The notes: generated from the letters alone by a model not told the origin. A DNA stretch of 64,000 bases from Dactylosporangium aurantiacum (GCF_000716715.1 NZ_JNYJ01000033.1:1-64000), one strand, 5' to 3'. Positions 33,059 through 41,721 are shown, numbered from the stretch's first letter. Translations and numbers: made by a program.

Positions 33059-33724
33059 TCAGGCCAGGCCGAGGGCCGCGCGGGCCTGGGCGGCGTCGGC
33101 GGGGGCGAGGACCTGCCGGGCCGTGTCGGCGACCATCTCGCGCACCGGCGCCGGGGCGCCCGCGAGGCCGGCCAGCCAGCCGAGGCGGGCGGGGCGTTCG
33201 ATCGCGGGCAGCAGCCACCGGATGCTGGTCCGGGTCACCGGGGCGGGCGTGGCGGCGAGGAACTGCTCGCGGCACGCGCTCAGCTCCTCGTCCGACCGGA
33301 CCCGCCAGATCGCGGCCATGACGGTGGTCTCCTCCTCGTGCAGGTGGTGCAGGGTCGTGCCGACGTAGCGGGCGAGGTCGCGGTACCAGGCGAGTCCGGC
33401 GTCCGGGTCGCCGCCGGCGCGCAGCACGGCGAAGCGCTCCTCCAGGTCGTGCAGCAGGTCGTCGAGGTCGCGGTGGTCGTCCTCGGGCAGCGTGAGGGCG
33501 GCCTCGTGGCCGTCCAGCAGCCGGAAGATGTACTTGTCCTCGTGTTCGGTGTGGCTGTGCAGCAGCTCGGCCATCGCGTCCCAGCGGGTGCCGAGCTCGG
33601 CGACCTCGGCCGGGTCGCTCCAGTCGGTCGCGCCGGCGCGGGCGGTGAGGTCGAACAGGCCGGCGCGCAGCGCCTTGTGGATGCCGGTGAAAAGGTCGAC
33701 ACGGGGCGTGTGCGGTGCGTTCAC
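33059..33724 (-). CDS. Hemerythrin-like protein
   Basis: 221 residues. The four-helix hemerythrin pattern is seen: H in FTGIHKALRAGLFD, H-S-H-T-E-H-E-D-K-Y in the second helix, DDHRDLDDLLHDLEERF and H-H-L-H-E-E-E-T-T in the third and fourth. These His and Glu residues can hold a di-iron site that binds oxygen, nitric oxide or metals. A C-terminal extension of about 60 residues follows. It is divergent from a LuxR-type regulator. Confidence 0.8.
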   Translation of the reverse strand: MNAPHTPRVDLFTGIHKALRAGLFDLTARAGATDWSDPAEVAELGTRWDAMAELLHSHTEHEDKYIFRLLDGHEAALTLPEDDHRDLDDLLHDLEERFAVLRAGGDPDAGLAWYRDLARYVGTTLHHLHEEETTVMAAIWRVRSDEELSACREQFLAATPAPVTRTSIRWLLPAIERPARLGWLAGLAGAPAPVREMVADTARQVLAPADAAQARAALGLA

Positions 33725-33842
33725 GGGAGGTGGTCTCCGATCGTCGGTGCGGTCCCGGGCAACGTACGGCGGGCGTGCGGCGCGTCACCATCCCTGCTTC
33801 GCGGGGGTGGCGCCGGGTCGTGGGCCGACGACAATGGGGGGC

Positions 33843-34940
33843 ATGCACCTCCGGTCAGCCGTCAGGCACCTCGCGGCGGGCGACCTCGACGCGGCGCGGC
33901 GCGGGCTGGACACCCTGCTGCGCGGCGCGGTCGGCTACGACATCGCGGCGATCTCGACGGTCGATCCGGCCACCATGCTGTGGACGAGCTGCTACGTGTC
34001 GGGCATCGACGAGGCGGGCTCCCGCGAGCGCGAGCGGCTCCTGTTCGACCTCGAGTTCTGCGGGGAGGACCTCAACGGCTACGCCGAACTGGCGACCCGC
34101 CGCGTTCCCGTGGCGACGCTGCGCGAGGCCACCGGGGGTGACCTGGCGCAGGCCGCCCGCTGGCGGCTGCTGCTGCACGGGCTCGGGGTCACCGACGAGC
34201 TGCGGGCGGTGCTGCGCTCCGCCGGGCAGTGCTGGGGGACGTTGACGCTGTACCGCACCGGCGACGCGCCCGCCTTCACGGCGCAGGACGTCGCGCTCGT
34301 CGCGGACGCGGGCACCGCGATGGCGGACGTGTTCCGGCTGACGCTGCTGCGCGCGGCGCTCGACGTGCCCGGCGGCCTCGAGCATCCGCCGGGGATGCTG
34401 CTGGTCCACCCCGACGGCGCCCTCGGCCCGGTGTCGGAGACGGCCGAGCGGTGGCTGTCGCTGCTGGACGACCGGGGTCGTGTCCCGTCCGTCGTGCAGT
34501 CCGTGGCGGCGGCCGTGCGGGCCGGCAACCCGATGGCGCGCGCCGCGGTGCCGAGCCGTGCCGGTCAGTACGTGGTGCTGCACGGCTCGCCCGTGTCCGG
34601 CACGACGGTCGAGGACCGGCTGGTCGCGGTGATCATCGAGAGCGCCCGCCCGGTCGTGCTGAGCGACGCCATCGTCGCGGCGCACGGCCTGACCCCGCGG
34701 GAGCGCGACGTCACCGGCCTGGCGGCGCTCGGCCGCAGCACCCGCCAGATCGCCAACGAGCTGGACATCTCCCCCTTCACGGTCGGCGACCACCTGAAGT
34801 CGGCGTTCTCGAAGGTCGGTGTGCGCAGCCGCAGCGAGCTGGTCGCGGCGCTCTACCACCAGCACTACAGGCCGAGATCCGAGCAGGGCGCGCAGCCCGG
34901 GCCGTACGGCTGGTACCTGGACCACAACGTCGCCGTCTGA
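33843..34940 (+). CDS. LuxR-family regulator with GAF-like sensor domain
   Basis: 365 residues from ATG 33843; an ATG 9 bases earlier is in frame. The N-terminal half is GAF-like (VGYDIAAISTVDPATMLWTSCYVSG, then CWGTLTLYRTGDAPAFTAQDVALVADAG). The C-terminal HTH is clear (LTPRERDVTGLAALGRSTRQIANELDISPFTVGDHLKSAFSKVGVRSRSELVA). This architecture is frequent in actinobacteria. The divergent hemerythrin-like gene is a plausible target, so the signal might be oxygen- or NO-related. Confidence 0.85.
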   Translation: MHLRSAVRHLAAGDLDAARRGLDTLLRGAVGYDIAAISTVDPATMLWTSCYVSGIDEAGSRERERLLFDLEFCGEDLNGYAELATRRVPVATLREATGGDLAQAARWRLLLHGLGVTDELRAVLRSAGQCWGTLTLYRTGDAPAFTAQDVALVADAGTAMADVFRLTLLRAALDVPGGLEHPPGMLLVHPDGALGPVSETAERWLSLLDDRGRVPSVVQSVAAAVRAGNPMARAAVPSRAGQYVVLHGSPVSGTTVEDRLVAVIIESARPVVLSDAIVAAHGLTPRERDVTGLAALGRSTRQIANELDISPFTVGDHLKSAFSKVGVRSRSELVAALYHQHYRPRSEQGAQPGPYGWYLDHNVAV

Positions 34941-34948
34941 GCGTGACC

Positions 34949-35836
34949 TCAGCGGCGGACCGGTGTCGTCCGGTCGGTCCGGGGCAGCTTCCGCGGGTTG
35001 CGGACCGCGTACAGGCCGCTGATCCGCCCGTCGTCGATGCGCACGGCGATCACGCAGTCCAGCCGGCCGTCGAGGTACAGCAGCAGCGCCGGGTGACCGT
35101 TCACGAACGCCGGTGTGAGCGCCGCCGTGCCGGGGACCTTGCGCATGCCGCCGAGCAGCAGCCGGCCCACCCGGTCGGCGCCGACGACCGGCCGCCGGAC
35201 GGTCTGCACGTTGCCGCCGCCGTCGCCGAGGAGCACCACGTCCGGTGCCAGGACGTCGAGGAGCTGCTGCAGCCCGCCGGTGCGCACCGCCGCCTCGAAC
35301 GCGGCGAGCGCCGCGCGGGTCTGCGCCGCCGACGCGGCTCCGCGCGGCCGGCGGGCGGCGACGTGCGCGCGGGCCCGGTGCGCGATCTGCCGGACCGCCG
35401 CCTGGGTCTTGCCGACCGCGGCGGCGATCTCGTCGTAGTCGACGGCGAACACGTCGCGCAGCACGAACACCGCCCGTTCGGTCGGCGTGAGCGTCTCCAG
35501 GACCAGCAGCATCGCCATCGACACGCTGTCGGCGAGTTCGACGTCCTCGGCCACGTCGGGCGTGGTGAGCAGCGGCTCCGGCAGCCACGAGCCGATGTAG
35601 GACTCGCGGCGGCGGCGCAGCGTCCGCAGCCGCATCAGCGCCTGCCGGGTCGTGACACGCACCAGGTACGCCCGCGGGTCGCGCACCTGGTCCAGCTCGA
35701 CCTCCGACCAGCGCAGCCACGTCTCCTGCAGCACGTCCTCGGCGTCGGCGGCCGAGCCGAGCATCTCGTAGGCGACGGTGAACAGCAGGTCGCGGTGGGC
35801 GACGAACGCCTCCGTGGCGGTGTCCGGCTCCGTCAT
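34949..35836 (-). CDS. sigJ: ECF41-type RNA polymerase sigma factor (SigJ-like)
   Basis: 295 residues from ATG 35836. Region sigma-2 (FVAHRDLLFTVAYEMLGSAADAEDVLQETWLRW) and sigma-4 (LTPTERAVFVLRDVFAVDYDEIAAAVGKTQAAVRQIAHRARAHV) are present, joined through the linker motif WLPEP. A SnoaL-like C-terminal domain carries DGGG and, near the end, NPRKL, a variant of the NPDKL motif. WLPEP, DGGG and NPDKL mark the ECF41 group, where the C-terminal domain controls activity. The divergent DoxX-like gene is the expected target. Promoter elements for both genes are visible in the gap. Confidence 0.88.
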   Translation of the reverse strand: MTEPDTATEAFVAHRDLLFTVAYEMLGSAADAEDVLQETWLRWSEVELDQVRDPRAYLVRVTTRQALMRLRTLRRRRESYIGSWLPEPLLTTPDVAEDVELADSVSMAMLLVLETLTPTERAVFVLRDVFAVDYDEIAAAVGKTQAAVRQIAHRARAHVAARRPRGAASAAQTRAALAAFEAAVRTGGLQQLLDVLAPDVVLLGDGGGNVQTVRRPVVGADRVGRLLLGGMRKVPGTAALTPAFVNGHPALLLYLDGRLDCVIAVRIDDGRISGLYAVRNPRKLPRTDRTTPVRR

Positions 35837-35865
35837 CGTGGCTCCTTTCCCGGCGTCGCCCATCC

Positions 35866-35892
35866 GATGCCGGCCGGCGGCGCCGTGTGACA
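35866..35892 (-). promoter_or_regulatory. ECF41-type promoter for the sigma gene (TGTCACA-N16-CATC)
   Basis: Reading leftward, TGTCACA (35892-35886) is followed after 16 bases by CATC (35869-35866). The known ECF41 consensus is TGTCACA-N16-CGTC, so only one base differs. The sigma start codon lies 30 bases further on. Autoregulation is implied. Confidence 0.65.
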
Positions 35893-35926
35893 CCCGCCGA
35901 GCGTGGCGCCCGTCACGCCGCGCCCG

Positions 35927-35953
35927 CGTCACGGACCGTGGGGCGGCGGCATC
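35927..35953 (+). promoter_or_regulatory. ECF41-like promoter for the DoxX-family gene
   Basis: CGTCACG (35927-35933), N16, then CATC (35950-35953). Five of seven bases of the -35 and three of four of the -10 match the ECF41 consensus, with exactly the right spacing and the same CATC as the sigma gene's own promoter. The DoxX-like gene starts 41 bases downstream. Confidence 0.5.
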
Positions 35954-35993
35954 TGGATGGGCGTCACGAACCGACGCCGGACAGGAGCTTCTC

Positions 35994-36380
35994 ATGCACG
36001 TCGCACTGTGGATCGCCGCCGGGCTGCTCGCCGCGGTCCTGCTGGTCAGTACGTCGAAGATGGTGGTGCCGCGGGAGCGGATCGCGGCGATGGGCGGGCC
36101 CGCCGCGCAGTGGGTGCTGGACTTCAGCCCCGTCCGGCTCAGGGTCATCGGCGCCCTTGAGCTGCTGGCCGCGGCGGGGCTGATCCTGCCCGCCGCGCTG
36201 GACGTGGCGCCGGTCCTGGTGCCGGTCACGGCAACGTGCGTGGCGGCCCTGTTCGCCGGCGCGGCGACGATGCGGCTGCGCCGGGGCGAGCGGGCCACGA
36301 TCGTGCCCGACCTGCTCTATCTGGCCCTGGCGATCTTCGTGGCGTGGGGGCGTTTCGGCCCCGGACAGTTCACCGGCTGA
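35994..36380 (+). CDS. DoxX-like membrane protein
   Basis: 128 residues from ATG 35994. Four hydrophobic segments are visible (residues about 3-20, 50-70, 75-95, 105-122), matching the DoxX/DoxX_2 fold, with KMVVPRERIAAMG after the first helix. Family members work in redox and thiol stress at the membrane and are common targets of ECF41 sigma factors. Its 3' end overlaps the response regulator gene on the other strand by 11 bases. Confidence 0.8.
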   Translation: MHVALWIAAGLLAAVLLVSTSKMVVPRERIAAMGGPAAQWVLDFSPVRLRVIGALELLAAAGLILPAALDVAPVLVPVTATCVAALFAGAATMRLRRGERATIVPDLLYLALAIFVAWGRFGPGQFTG

Positions 36381-36852
36381 CCGGGGCCTCGGGCGTGCGG
36401 CGCGGCAGGGCCGCGGTGTGGCCGTAGAAGTTGCGGATCTGCATGACGACCCGGTCGTAGTCGTCGAGGTTGATGGGTTTGGTGACGTACGCGTTGGCGT
36501 GGGCGGTGTAGCTGGCCGCCACGTCGTCCGCGGCCGCCGAGGTGGTGAACACGATCGTCGGGATCGACTTGAGGTCCTCGTCGGCCTTGATCGCCGTCAG
36601 TGTCTGCCGGCCGTCGACGCGGGGCATGTTCAGGTCCAGCATGATCAGATCCGGGCGGGGCGCGTCGGCGTACGGGGGCTGGCGCCGCAGGAACGCGAGG
36701 GCCTCACCGCCGTCGGCGACGTGGTGCAGCTGGCTGCCGATGCTGTGATCGGCGAAGGCGCTCTCCACCAGCGCCACGTCACCGAGGTCGTCCTCGACGA
36801 CGAGCACCTGCAGCGGCGGCTGGTCACGGTTCACGAGCAGGCCGTCGTTCAC
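36370..36852 (-). CDS. Stand-alone response regulator receiver (Rcp1-like)
   Basis: 160 residues. A single REC domain: VLVVEDDLGDVALVESAF holds the acidic pocket, LIMLDLNMPRVDG the phospho-accepting Asp, IVFTTSAAADDV the Thr/Ser switch and VTKPINLDDY the Lys. There is no output domain. Such Rcp1-type receivers usually pair with phytochrome or other hybrid kinases, but no kinase gene is adjacent. It is convergent with the DoxX gene. Confidence 0.87.
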   Translation of the reverse strand: MNDGLLVNRDQPPLQVLVVEDDLGDVALVESAFADHSIGSQLHHVADGGEALAFLRRQPPYADAPRPDLIMLDLNMPRVDGRQTLTAIKADEDLKSIPTIVFTTSAAADDVAASYTAHANAYVTKPINLDDYDRVVMQIRNFYGHTAALPRRTPEAPVSR

Positions 36853-36903
36853 CAGCCGACGGTACCGTCCCGGACGCGGTGGGCGGCACGCACGATCGGC
36901 CGG

Positions 36904-37137
36904 TCAAGTGTGCCGGTCCGGCAGGTCGTCATGGACCGTCGACGTGCCGTGCCGCACGCACCGGGGGCAGCCGTGGGGGCCGTCGGCGGTGCGCGCGCCG
37001 ATCCACCCGTGCCGGCGCAGCACGCTCCACGCCAGGTCCCACCGGTGCAGCACGGCGCCGAGGCCGCGCAGCAGCAGGCCGCAGCCGTCGCAGCGAAGGC
37101 TGAAGTCGGTCCCGTCCGGCCCGTGCACCGCTGTCAT
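36904..37137 (-). CDS. Small zinc-ribbon-like protein
   Basis: 77 residues from ATG 37137 with GGAGGA at an ideal distance. Two C-x-x-C pairs (CDGC near residue 16 and CPRC near residue 57) frame the chain and could bind one zinc. Between them is a Trp-rich helix (HRWDLAWSVLRRHGWIG). The pattern suggests a small nucleic-acid- or protein-binding zinc ribbon. No closer family is recognised. Confidence 0.6.
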   Translation of the reverse strand: MTAVHGPDGTDFSLRCDGCGLLLRGLGAVLHRWDLAWSVLRRHGWIGARTADGPHGCPRCVRHGTSTVHDDLPDRHT

Positions 37138-37243
37138 GGCGGTCCTCCGTACACCTCGAACGGCGGCAGGTCAACTGCCCCAATGGTCACGCGGTGGCAT
37201 GGCGACAATCCTTCGGAAATATGACAGCTCGACGACAACCGGC

Positions 37244-38212
37244 TCAGCCGACGAGGCTGTCGCCGAGCGGGGTGCGTCGATAGAGCACCGACCGGCCGGA
37301 CCTGGCGCGTTCGACGAGCCTCGATCGGTGCAGGACGGCGAGGTGGTCGCCGACGGCGCCGGTGGCCATGCCGAGGGCGCGGGCGAGCTGGCTGGTGCTC
37401 GCCGGGTCGGCGAGGGTGACCAGCAGCAGCGCCCGGGAGCGGCCCAGCAGCGCCGACAGGTGCGCCGGCGCCGACGGCGGGCCGTGCTCCAGCAGCGTCG
37501 CGACGCCGCGGGCCGGGTACACGATCGCCTTGGGCCACGGCGCGTCGGCGTACACGGCCAGCTGCGGCCACACGAACACCGACGGCACCAGCAGCAGCCC
37601 CGCGCCGTCGAGGGCGGTCTCGCCGCGGGACCGCACGAGCACGTCGATGCCGCCGTCGCGCCACCGGACCTTCGGATGCAGGCCGGCGAGGGCGGCGGCC
37701 CAGCCGGCCCGGCCGAGCGCGGCGACGCGGTGCACCACGTCGCGCTCGCACAGCAGCCGCAGCCGTGGCCAGTCGTCGGCGAGCAGCGCCGTCCACGCGG
37801 CGGCGAGCAGTGCGGCGAGGCGGTCCAGGACGTCGGGTGCGGTGAGGACCGCGCGCGCGGCCGGCGGCACGGCACGCCGCCGCAGGTAGAAGTCGATCTC
37901 GGCGCGGGCCTCGGCGGGTGGGGCGGCGCGCAGCGCGGCGAGGTCGTCGTCGATGCTCTGGTCGAGCCCGCGCGGCGGCGGGGAGAAGAAGGTCGCCCCG
38001 GACCCGGGCCCGTGCAGGGCCAGGACGGCGTCCAGGGCCGGGTCGGCGCGCAGCGACGCGAACCGGGGCCGCAGCCGGTCCAGCCACGCCTGCGGCACGC
38101 CCTGCCGGTCCGGGCCGGCCAGGGCGCGGATCAGGTGGTGCAGCTCGAAGACCGGTGACAGCGCGAACCGGGTGCGCAGCAGGTCCTCAGCGCCGACCAC
38201 GAACCGCAGCAT
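37244..38212 (-). CDS. ArsR-type regulator with long N-terminal domain
   Basis: 322 residues. The C-terminal about 75 residues form an ArsR/HTH_20 winged helix (ALLLVTLADPASTSQLARALGMATGAVGDHLAVLHRSRLVERARSGRSVLYRRT). The N-terminal about 240 residues are a helical DUF5937-like region common in actinobacterial members. It faces an MFS exporter across a short gap containing a 13-bp palindrome, so it most likely represses that exporter. Confidence 0.82.
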   Translation of the reverse strand: MLRFVVGAEDLLRTRFALSPVFELHHLIRALAGPDRQGVPQAWLDRLRPRFASLRADPALDAVLALHGPGSGATFFSPPPRGLDQSIDDDLAALRAAPPAEARAEIDFYLRRRAVPPAARAVLTAPDVLDRLAALLAAAWTALLADDWPRLRLLCERDVVHRVAALGRAGWAAALAGLHPKVRWRDGGIDVLVRSRGETALDGAGLLLVPSVFVWPQLAVYADAPWPKAIVYPARGVATLLEHGPPSAPAHLSALLGRSRALLLVTLADPASTSQLARALGMATGAVGDHLAVLHRSRLVERARSGRSVLYRRTPLGDSLVG

Positions 38213-38233
38213 GCCCCGACCTTACGCCACAGG

Positions 38234-38246
38234 ACGAATCATTCGT
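38234..38246. promoter_or_regulatory. 13-bp palindromic operator ACGAAT-C-ATTCGT
   Basis: Perfect inverted repeat with 6-bp arms, standing out by its AT content in the 65-base gap between the ArsR-type gene and the MFS gene. It is the likely binding site of the ArsR-type regulator. Confidence 0.65.
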
Positions 38247-38277
38247 GGCCGTCCAGCCGGGCCCGCAGGCTGCTGGC

Positions 38278-39495
38278 ATGACCGTCGTCGACCGCCCGGC
38301 CACCTACCGCGAAGTGTTCGCGGAGCCGTCGTTCCGGGCCCTGTTCACCGCCCGTACGCTGGCGATCGGCGCCACCTCCCTGCAGATCTTCGCGCTGTCC
38401 GTGCTCGTGTACGCCGGCACCGGCTCGCCGCTGCTGAGCGCGCTGGCGTTCGGGGCGGGGTTCCTGCCGCAGGTCGTCGGCGGGATGCTGCTGGGCTCGC
38501 TGACCGACCGGCTGAGCCCGCGACCGCTGATCGTGGCCGGCTACACGGTGGAGGCCGGGCTCGCCGCCGCCCTGGGCTGGCTCGATCTGCCGGTGGCGGC
38601 GAGCCTCACCCTTGTCGCGGTCGTCGCCTGCGGTACCCCGGTGTTCGCCGGCGCCGCGGCCCGGGTGATCGCGGAACGGTTGACCGGCGACGCGTACGTG
38701 CTGGGCCGGTCCGTGTCGAACATGTCCTCGTCCACGGCGCAGCTGCTCGGCCTGGCCGGCGGCGGCGTCGCGGTCGCCACCCTCGGCGCCCGTACGGCGC
38801 TGCTGTGCGCGGCCGGCTGCCACGTGGCCGCCGCCGTCATCGTCCGGTTCGGCCTGCCCGCGGCCGGCGCGTCGGGGGCCGGCGCAAAGGACGGCGCCGG
38901 CCGGGGCGGCGCGGTGCGGGACAGCTGGACCGGCGCCGTCGCGCTGCTGTCGGACCGGACCATCCGGCGGCTGCTGCTGGCGCAGTGGTTGCCGTCGGCG
39001 CTCGCCGCGGGCGCCGAGGCGCTGCTCGTCGCGTACGGCGCCGGCCGGGGCTTCGCCGCCGGCAGCGGCGCGCTGCTGATGGCAGCTCCCGCGCTGGGCA
39101 TGCTCGCCGGCAACTTCGGCGCCGGCCGGTGCATGCGCCCGTCGCTGCGGGAACGCTCCTCCCCCTGGTTCCTGCTGGTGCTCGGCACGCCACTGATCGC
39201 GCTGCTCGCCGGGCCACCGCTGCCGGTCGCCGTCGGGCTGCTCGTCGTGGCGGGCACCGGGTTCGCGTACGGGCTGGGCCTGCAACGGGCGTTCCTCGCC
39301 GCGGCCCCGGAAGACCGCCGCGGTCAGCTGTTCGCGCTGCTGTCCACCGGCCTGATGGCGCTGCAGGGCGTCGGCCCGCTCGTCCTCGGCGCCGTCGCCG
39401 AGGTGACCTCACCGGCGGTGGCCATCGCGGTCGCCGGCGCGGCCACGGTCCTGGTGGCGCCGTCCCTGCGCCGCCCGCGGCACGACAGCGTTTGA
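38278..39495 (+). CDS. MFS transporter
   Basis: 405 residues from ATG 38278, with about 12 hydrophobic segments. The loop between helices 2 and 3 carries the MFS signature-like GSLTDRLSPRPLIV. The central loop is Gly/Ala-rich (ASGAGAKDGAGRGG). It resembles drug/metabolite exporters of the enterobactin exporter (MFS_3) class. Control by the divergent ArsR-type regulator is likely. The last codons lie in the first copy of a 26-bp tandem repeat. Confidence 0.84.
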   Translation: MTVVDRPATYREVFAEPSFRALFTARTLAIGATSLQIFALSVLVYAGTGSPLLSALAFGAGFLPQVVGGMLLGSLTDRLSPRPLIVAGYTVEAGLAAALGWLDLPVAASLTLVAVVACGTPVFAGAAARVIAERLTGDAYVLGRSVSNMSSSTAQLLGLAGGGVAVATLGARTALLCAAGCHVAAAVIVRFGLPAAGASGAGAKDGAGRGGAVRDSWTGAVALLSDRTIRRLLLAQWLPSALAAGAEALLVAYGAGRGFAAGSGALLMAAPALGMLAGNFGAGRCMRPSLRERSSPWFLLVLGTPLIALLAGPPLPVAVGLLVVAGTGFAYGLGLQRAFLAAAPEDRRGQLFALLSTGLMALQGVGPLVLGAVAEVTSPAVAIAVAGAATVLVAPSLRRPRHDSV

Positions 39496-39548
39496 GCCGC
39501 CGGCGGCACGACGGCGTTTCCGCCGCCGGCGGCACGACGGTGTTTGAG
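39471..39548. repeat. Three tandem 26-bp repeats over a gene end
   Basis: Three units of 26 bases at 39471-39496, 39497-39522 and 39523-39548, with the core CCGCCGGCGGCACGAC and ending GCGTTTGAG or a close variant. The first unit encodes the last residues and stop of the MFS transporter, so the array arose by duplicating the 3' end of that gene. Confidence 0.85.
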
Positions 39549-39576
39549 CCGCCGCGGCCGGGACACAGGGGACGCC

Positions 39577-40487
39577 ATGCACAAGGTGACCGTCGTGATC
39601 GCCACCCGCAACCGCTGGCCCGGCCTGCAGCGGACGCTGCGCCTGCTCACCGGGCACGGCGACGCGCCCCCGGTCGTGGTGGTCGACAACGGCTCCACCG
39701 ACGGCATGCCGGACCTGCTCGCCGAACAGTTCCGCAGGTACTGGTCGTGCCGCTGCGGCGCAACGCCGGCGCGGTCGCCCGCAACCACGGGGTGGCGGCG
39801 GCCGGCACGCCCTACGTGGCGTTCGCCGACGACGACTCGTGGTGGGCGCCCGGCGCGCTCGACCGGGCGGCCGCGCACCTCGACGCGGCACCGCGCCTGG
39901 CGCTGCTCGCCGCCCGGACCCTCGTCGGACCGCGGGAGCGCCTGGACCCGATGGCGGCGTTCATGGCCACCGGCCCGCTCGGCGAGGCCGCCGACCTGCC
40001 GGGCCCGTCCGTGCTCGGGTTCCTCGCCTGCGCCGCGGTGGTGCGCCGCGCCGACTTCCTCGCCGTGGGCGGCTTCGACCCGGTCGTGTTCTTCATGGGT
40101 GAGGAGGCGCGGGTAGCGCTCGACCTGCGCGTCGCCGGCCGCGGGCTGGCGTACTGCGACGACGTCGTCGCCCACCACCACCCGGCGCCCGGCAACGGCC
40201 GGGCCGGCAAGCGGGCCCTCGCGGCGCGCAACGCCGCGCTGACCGCGTGGATGCGCCGCCCGCTGGCCGTCGCCGCGCAGCTGTCGGCGGCGCTGCTGGG
40301 CGCGGCCCGCACCGACCCCGCGGCCCGGCGCGCGGCGGCCGGGCTGGCGGCGCGACTGCCGGCCGCGCTGGCCCGCCGCCGCCCGGTGCCGGCGGACGTC
40401 GAGGACGAGCTGGCCGCCCTCGCCGCCGGCGAACGCGCCGCCGGCTACAGCACCGCCGGACGGACGGAGGAGCCGGCCAGATCATAG
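39577..40487 (+). pseudogene. Glycosyltransferase family 2, frameshifted
   Basis: The gene starts at ATG 39577 in one frame (VTVVIATRNRWPGLQRTLRLL, VVVVDNGSTDG, the GT2 nucleotide-sugar site). It continues in another frame from about 39735 (VLVVPLRRNAGAVARNHGVAAAG, then FADDDSWWAPGAL with the DxD motif, and AVGGFDPVVFFMGEEARVALDL). Inserting one C in the run TTCCGCAG near 39735 restores a single frame of about 304 residues. It is either a recent frameshift mutation or a sequencing error. If repaired, it would be a cytoplasmic GT2 enzyme with no membrane segments. Confidence 0.82.
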
Positions 40488-40707
40488 GCGGGATGGACCG
40501 CCGCCGCCGCGCTGGTCGACGTGGCGCAGGTCGTGGGCCGCGACGAGGAGGCGGCCGCGCTGCCGACCGCCCGCCTCGAGGCGCCGGTGACGCGGGACTG
40601 CGGTGCGTGGCCGCGCACCGGCAGCGGGCGGAGCTGCCCATCGACCTCGGCCGGGTCGAGGAGGCCGTGACGCTGCTGCGGCAACCCGGCCCGGGCCCTG
40701 ATCCCGG
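40488..40707 (+). other. Intergenic stretch with a possible gene remnant
   Basis: This 220-base stretch shows, in two different rightward frames, fragments that read like protein (ALVDVAQVVGRDEEAAALPTA, then LPIDLGRVEEAVTLLRQP). The second looks like a TPR-type helix pair. No start, ribosome binding site or continuous frame is present, so it may be the debris of a lost gene. Low confidence. Confidence 0.25.
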
Positions 40708-41721
40708 TCAGAACGTGCCCTGGTACAGGGCACAGCCGCGGCACACGTCCGGCGGGTCGTCGCCGGCCAGGCGGCGGCGGAACTCCTGGTAGTGGGCGCC
40801 GGACCAGATCTCGGGGAACGACTGCTCGTCGAGGCGGCCGAGGGCCACCCGGTCGTCACCCATCACCATGCAGCACGGCTGGACGACGCCGTCGCTGGTC
40901 ACGTACGCGGCGTCCCACGGCCACGTGCAGCCGCCGGGGTGCGGGCCGGTGCTGGGCAGCCGCAGCATGACGCCGTGGTCCTTGGCGGCGCGGCGGGCGG
41001 CGGCGAACGCGGCGTCGGCGGCCGCCCGGTCCTCACCCGTCCACAGCGCCTCGGCGGCGGCGTAGTCACGGATCTCGCGGTAGGCGCCGGACGGGTCGGT
41101 GTCGCCGAAGGTGTGCGAGAGGTTCTGCACCCGCAGCTCCGCCACGCCGATGCGGCCCAGCAGCGCCACCAGGTCGGGCAGCTGGGCGACGTTGCGGCGC
41201 ATCGCGACGAACACCACCCGGATCCACGGGGTGTCGCTGCCGGCGGCCCGTTTCGCCGCGACCAGGCCGGCGAGGTTGCCCACCACGGTGTCGAAGGACG
41301 CGCCGTCGCGGATCGCCTCGAACGCGCCGGCGTCGGCGCCGTCGAGGGACACGTGCAGCCAGTCCACGCCGGAGTCGACGAGCTCCGCGGCGCGGCGGGC
41401 GTTGAGCAGCGTCGCGTTGGAGTTGAAGCCGACCCGCGCACCGCCGCCCTTGGCGAGCCGGATCATCGCCAGCAGGTCCGGGGCCAGCAGCGGCTCACCC
41501 AGCCCCTGCAGCGTGAGCTGCCGCAGGTCGGGCAGGTCGCCGATCAGGCGCTCGAACATCACCATCGGCATCGCCCCGGTGATCTTGTTGACCGGTGGCC
41601 GGTACCGCACCAGGCACATCGCGCAGCGCAGGTTGCACGCCGAGGTGACCTCGACCTGCAGCGCGTCGGGCAGGGGTGGGCACAGGTCGAGCACGCGCGC
41701 GGGGTGTGCGACTGCCGTCAC
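40708..41721 (-). CDS. Radical SAM protein with SPASM domain
   Basis: 337 residues. The radical SAM cluster motif is C-N-L-R-C-A-M-C (CxxxCxxC) near residue 30, followed by the GE-type motif (LTLQGLGEPLLAPDL) and the barrel strands (LHVSLDGADAGAFEAIRDG). The C-terminal part has a SPASM-like Cys set (GCTWPW...VVQPCCMVMGDDRVALG...DVCRGCALY) for extra iron-sulfur clusters. Such enzymes modify peptides or sugars. No precursor peptide is obvious, although the small protein encoded just upstream at 41797 is a neighbour worth noting. Confidence 0.87.
   Translation of the reverse strand: MTAVAHPARVLDLCPPLPDALQVEVTSACNLRCAMCLVRYRPPVNKITGAMPMVMFERLIGDLPDLRQLTLQGLGEPLLAPDLLAMIRLAKGGGARVGFNSNATLLNARRAAELVDSGVDWLHVSLDGADAGAFEAIRDGASFDTVVGNLAGLVAAKRAAGSDTPWIRVVFVAMRRNVAQLPDLVALLGRIGVAELRVQNLSHTFGDTDPSGAYREIRDYAAAEALWTGEDRAAADAAFAAARRAAKDHGVMLRLPSTGPHPGGCTWPWDAAYVTSDGVVQPCCMVMGDDRVALGRLDEQSFPEIWSGAHYQEFRRRLAGDDPPDVCRGCALYQGTF

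Noticed and set aside
37953-40487. 844-codon rightward frame across three genes
   Set aside because: Only its last part, from about 39740, is real: it is the out-of-frame continuation of the GT2 gene. The rest is antisense to the ArsR-type gene or a wrong frame of the MFS gene.
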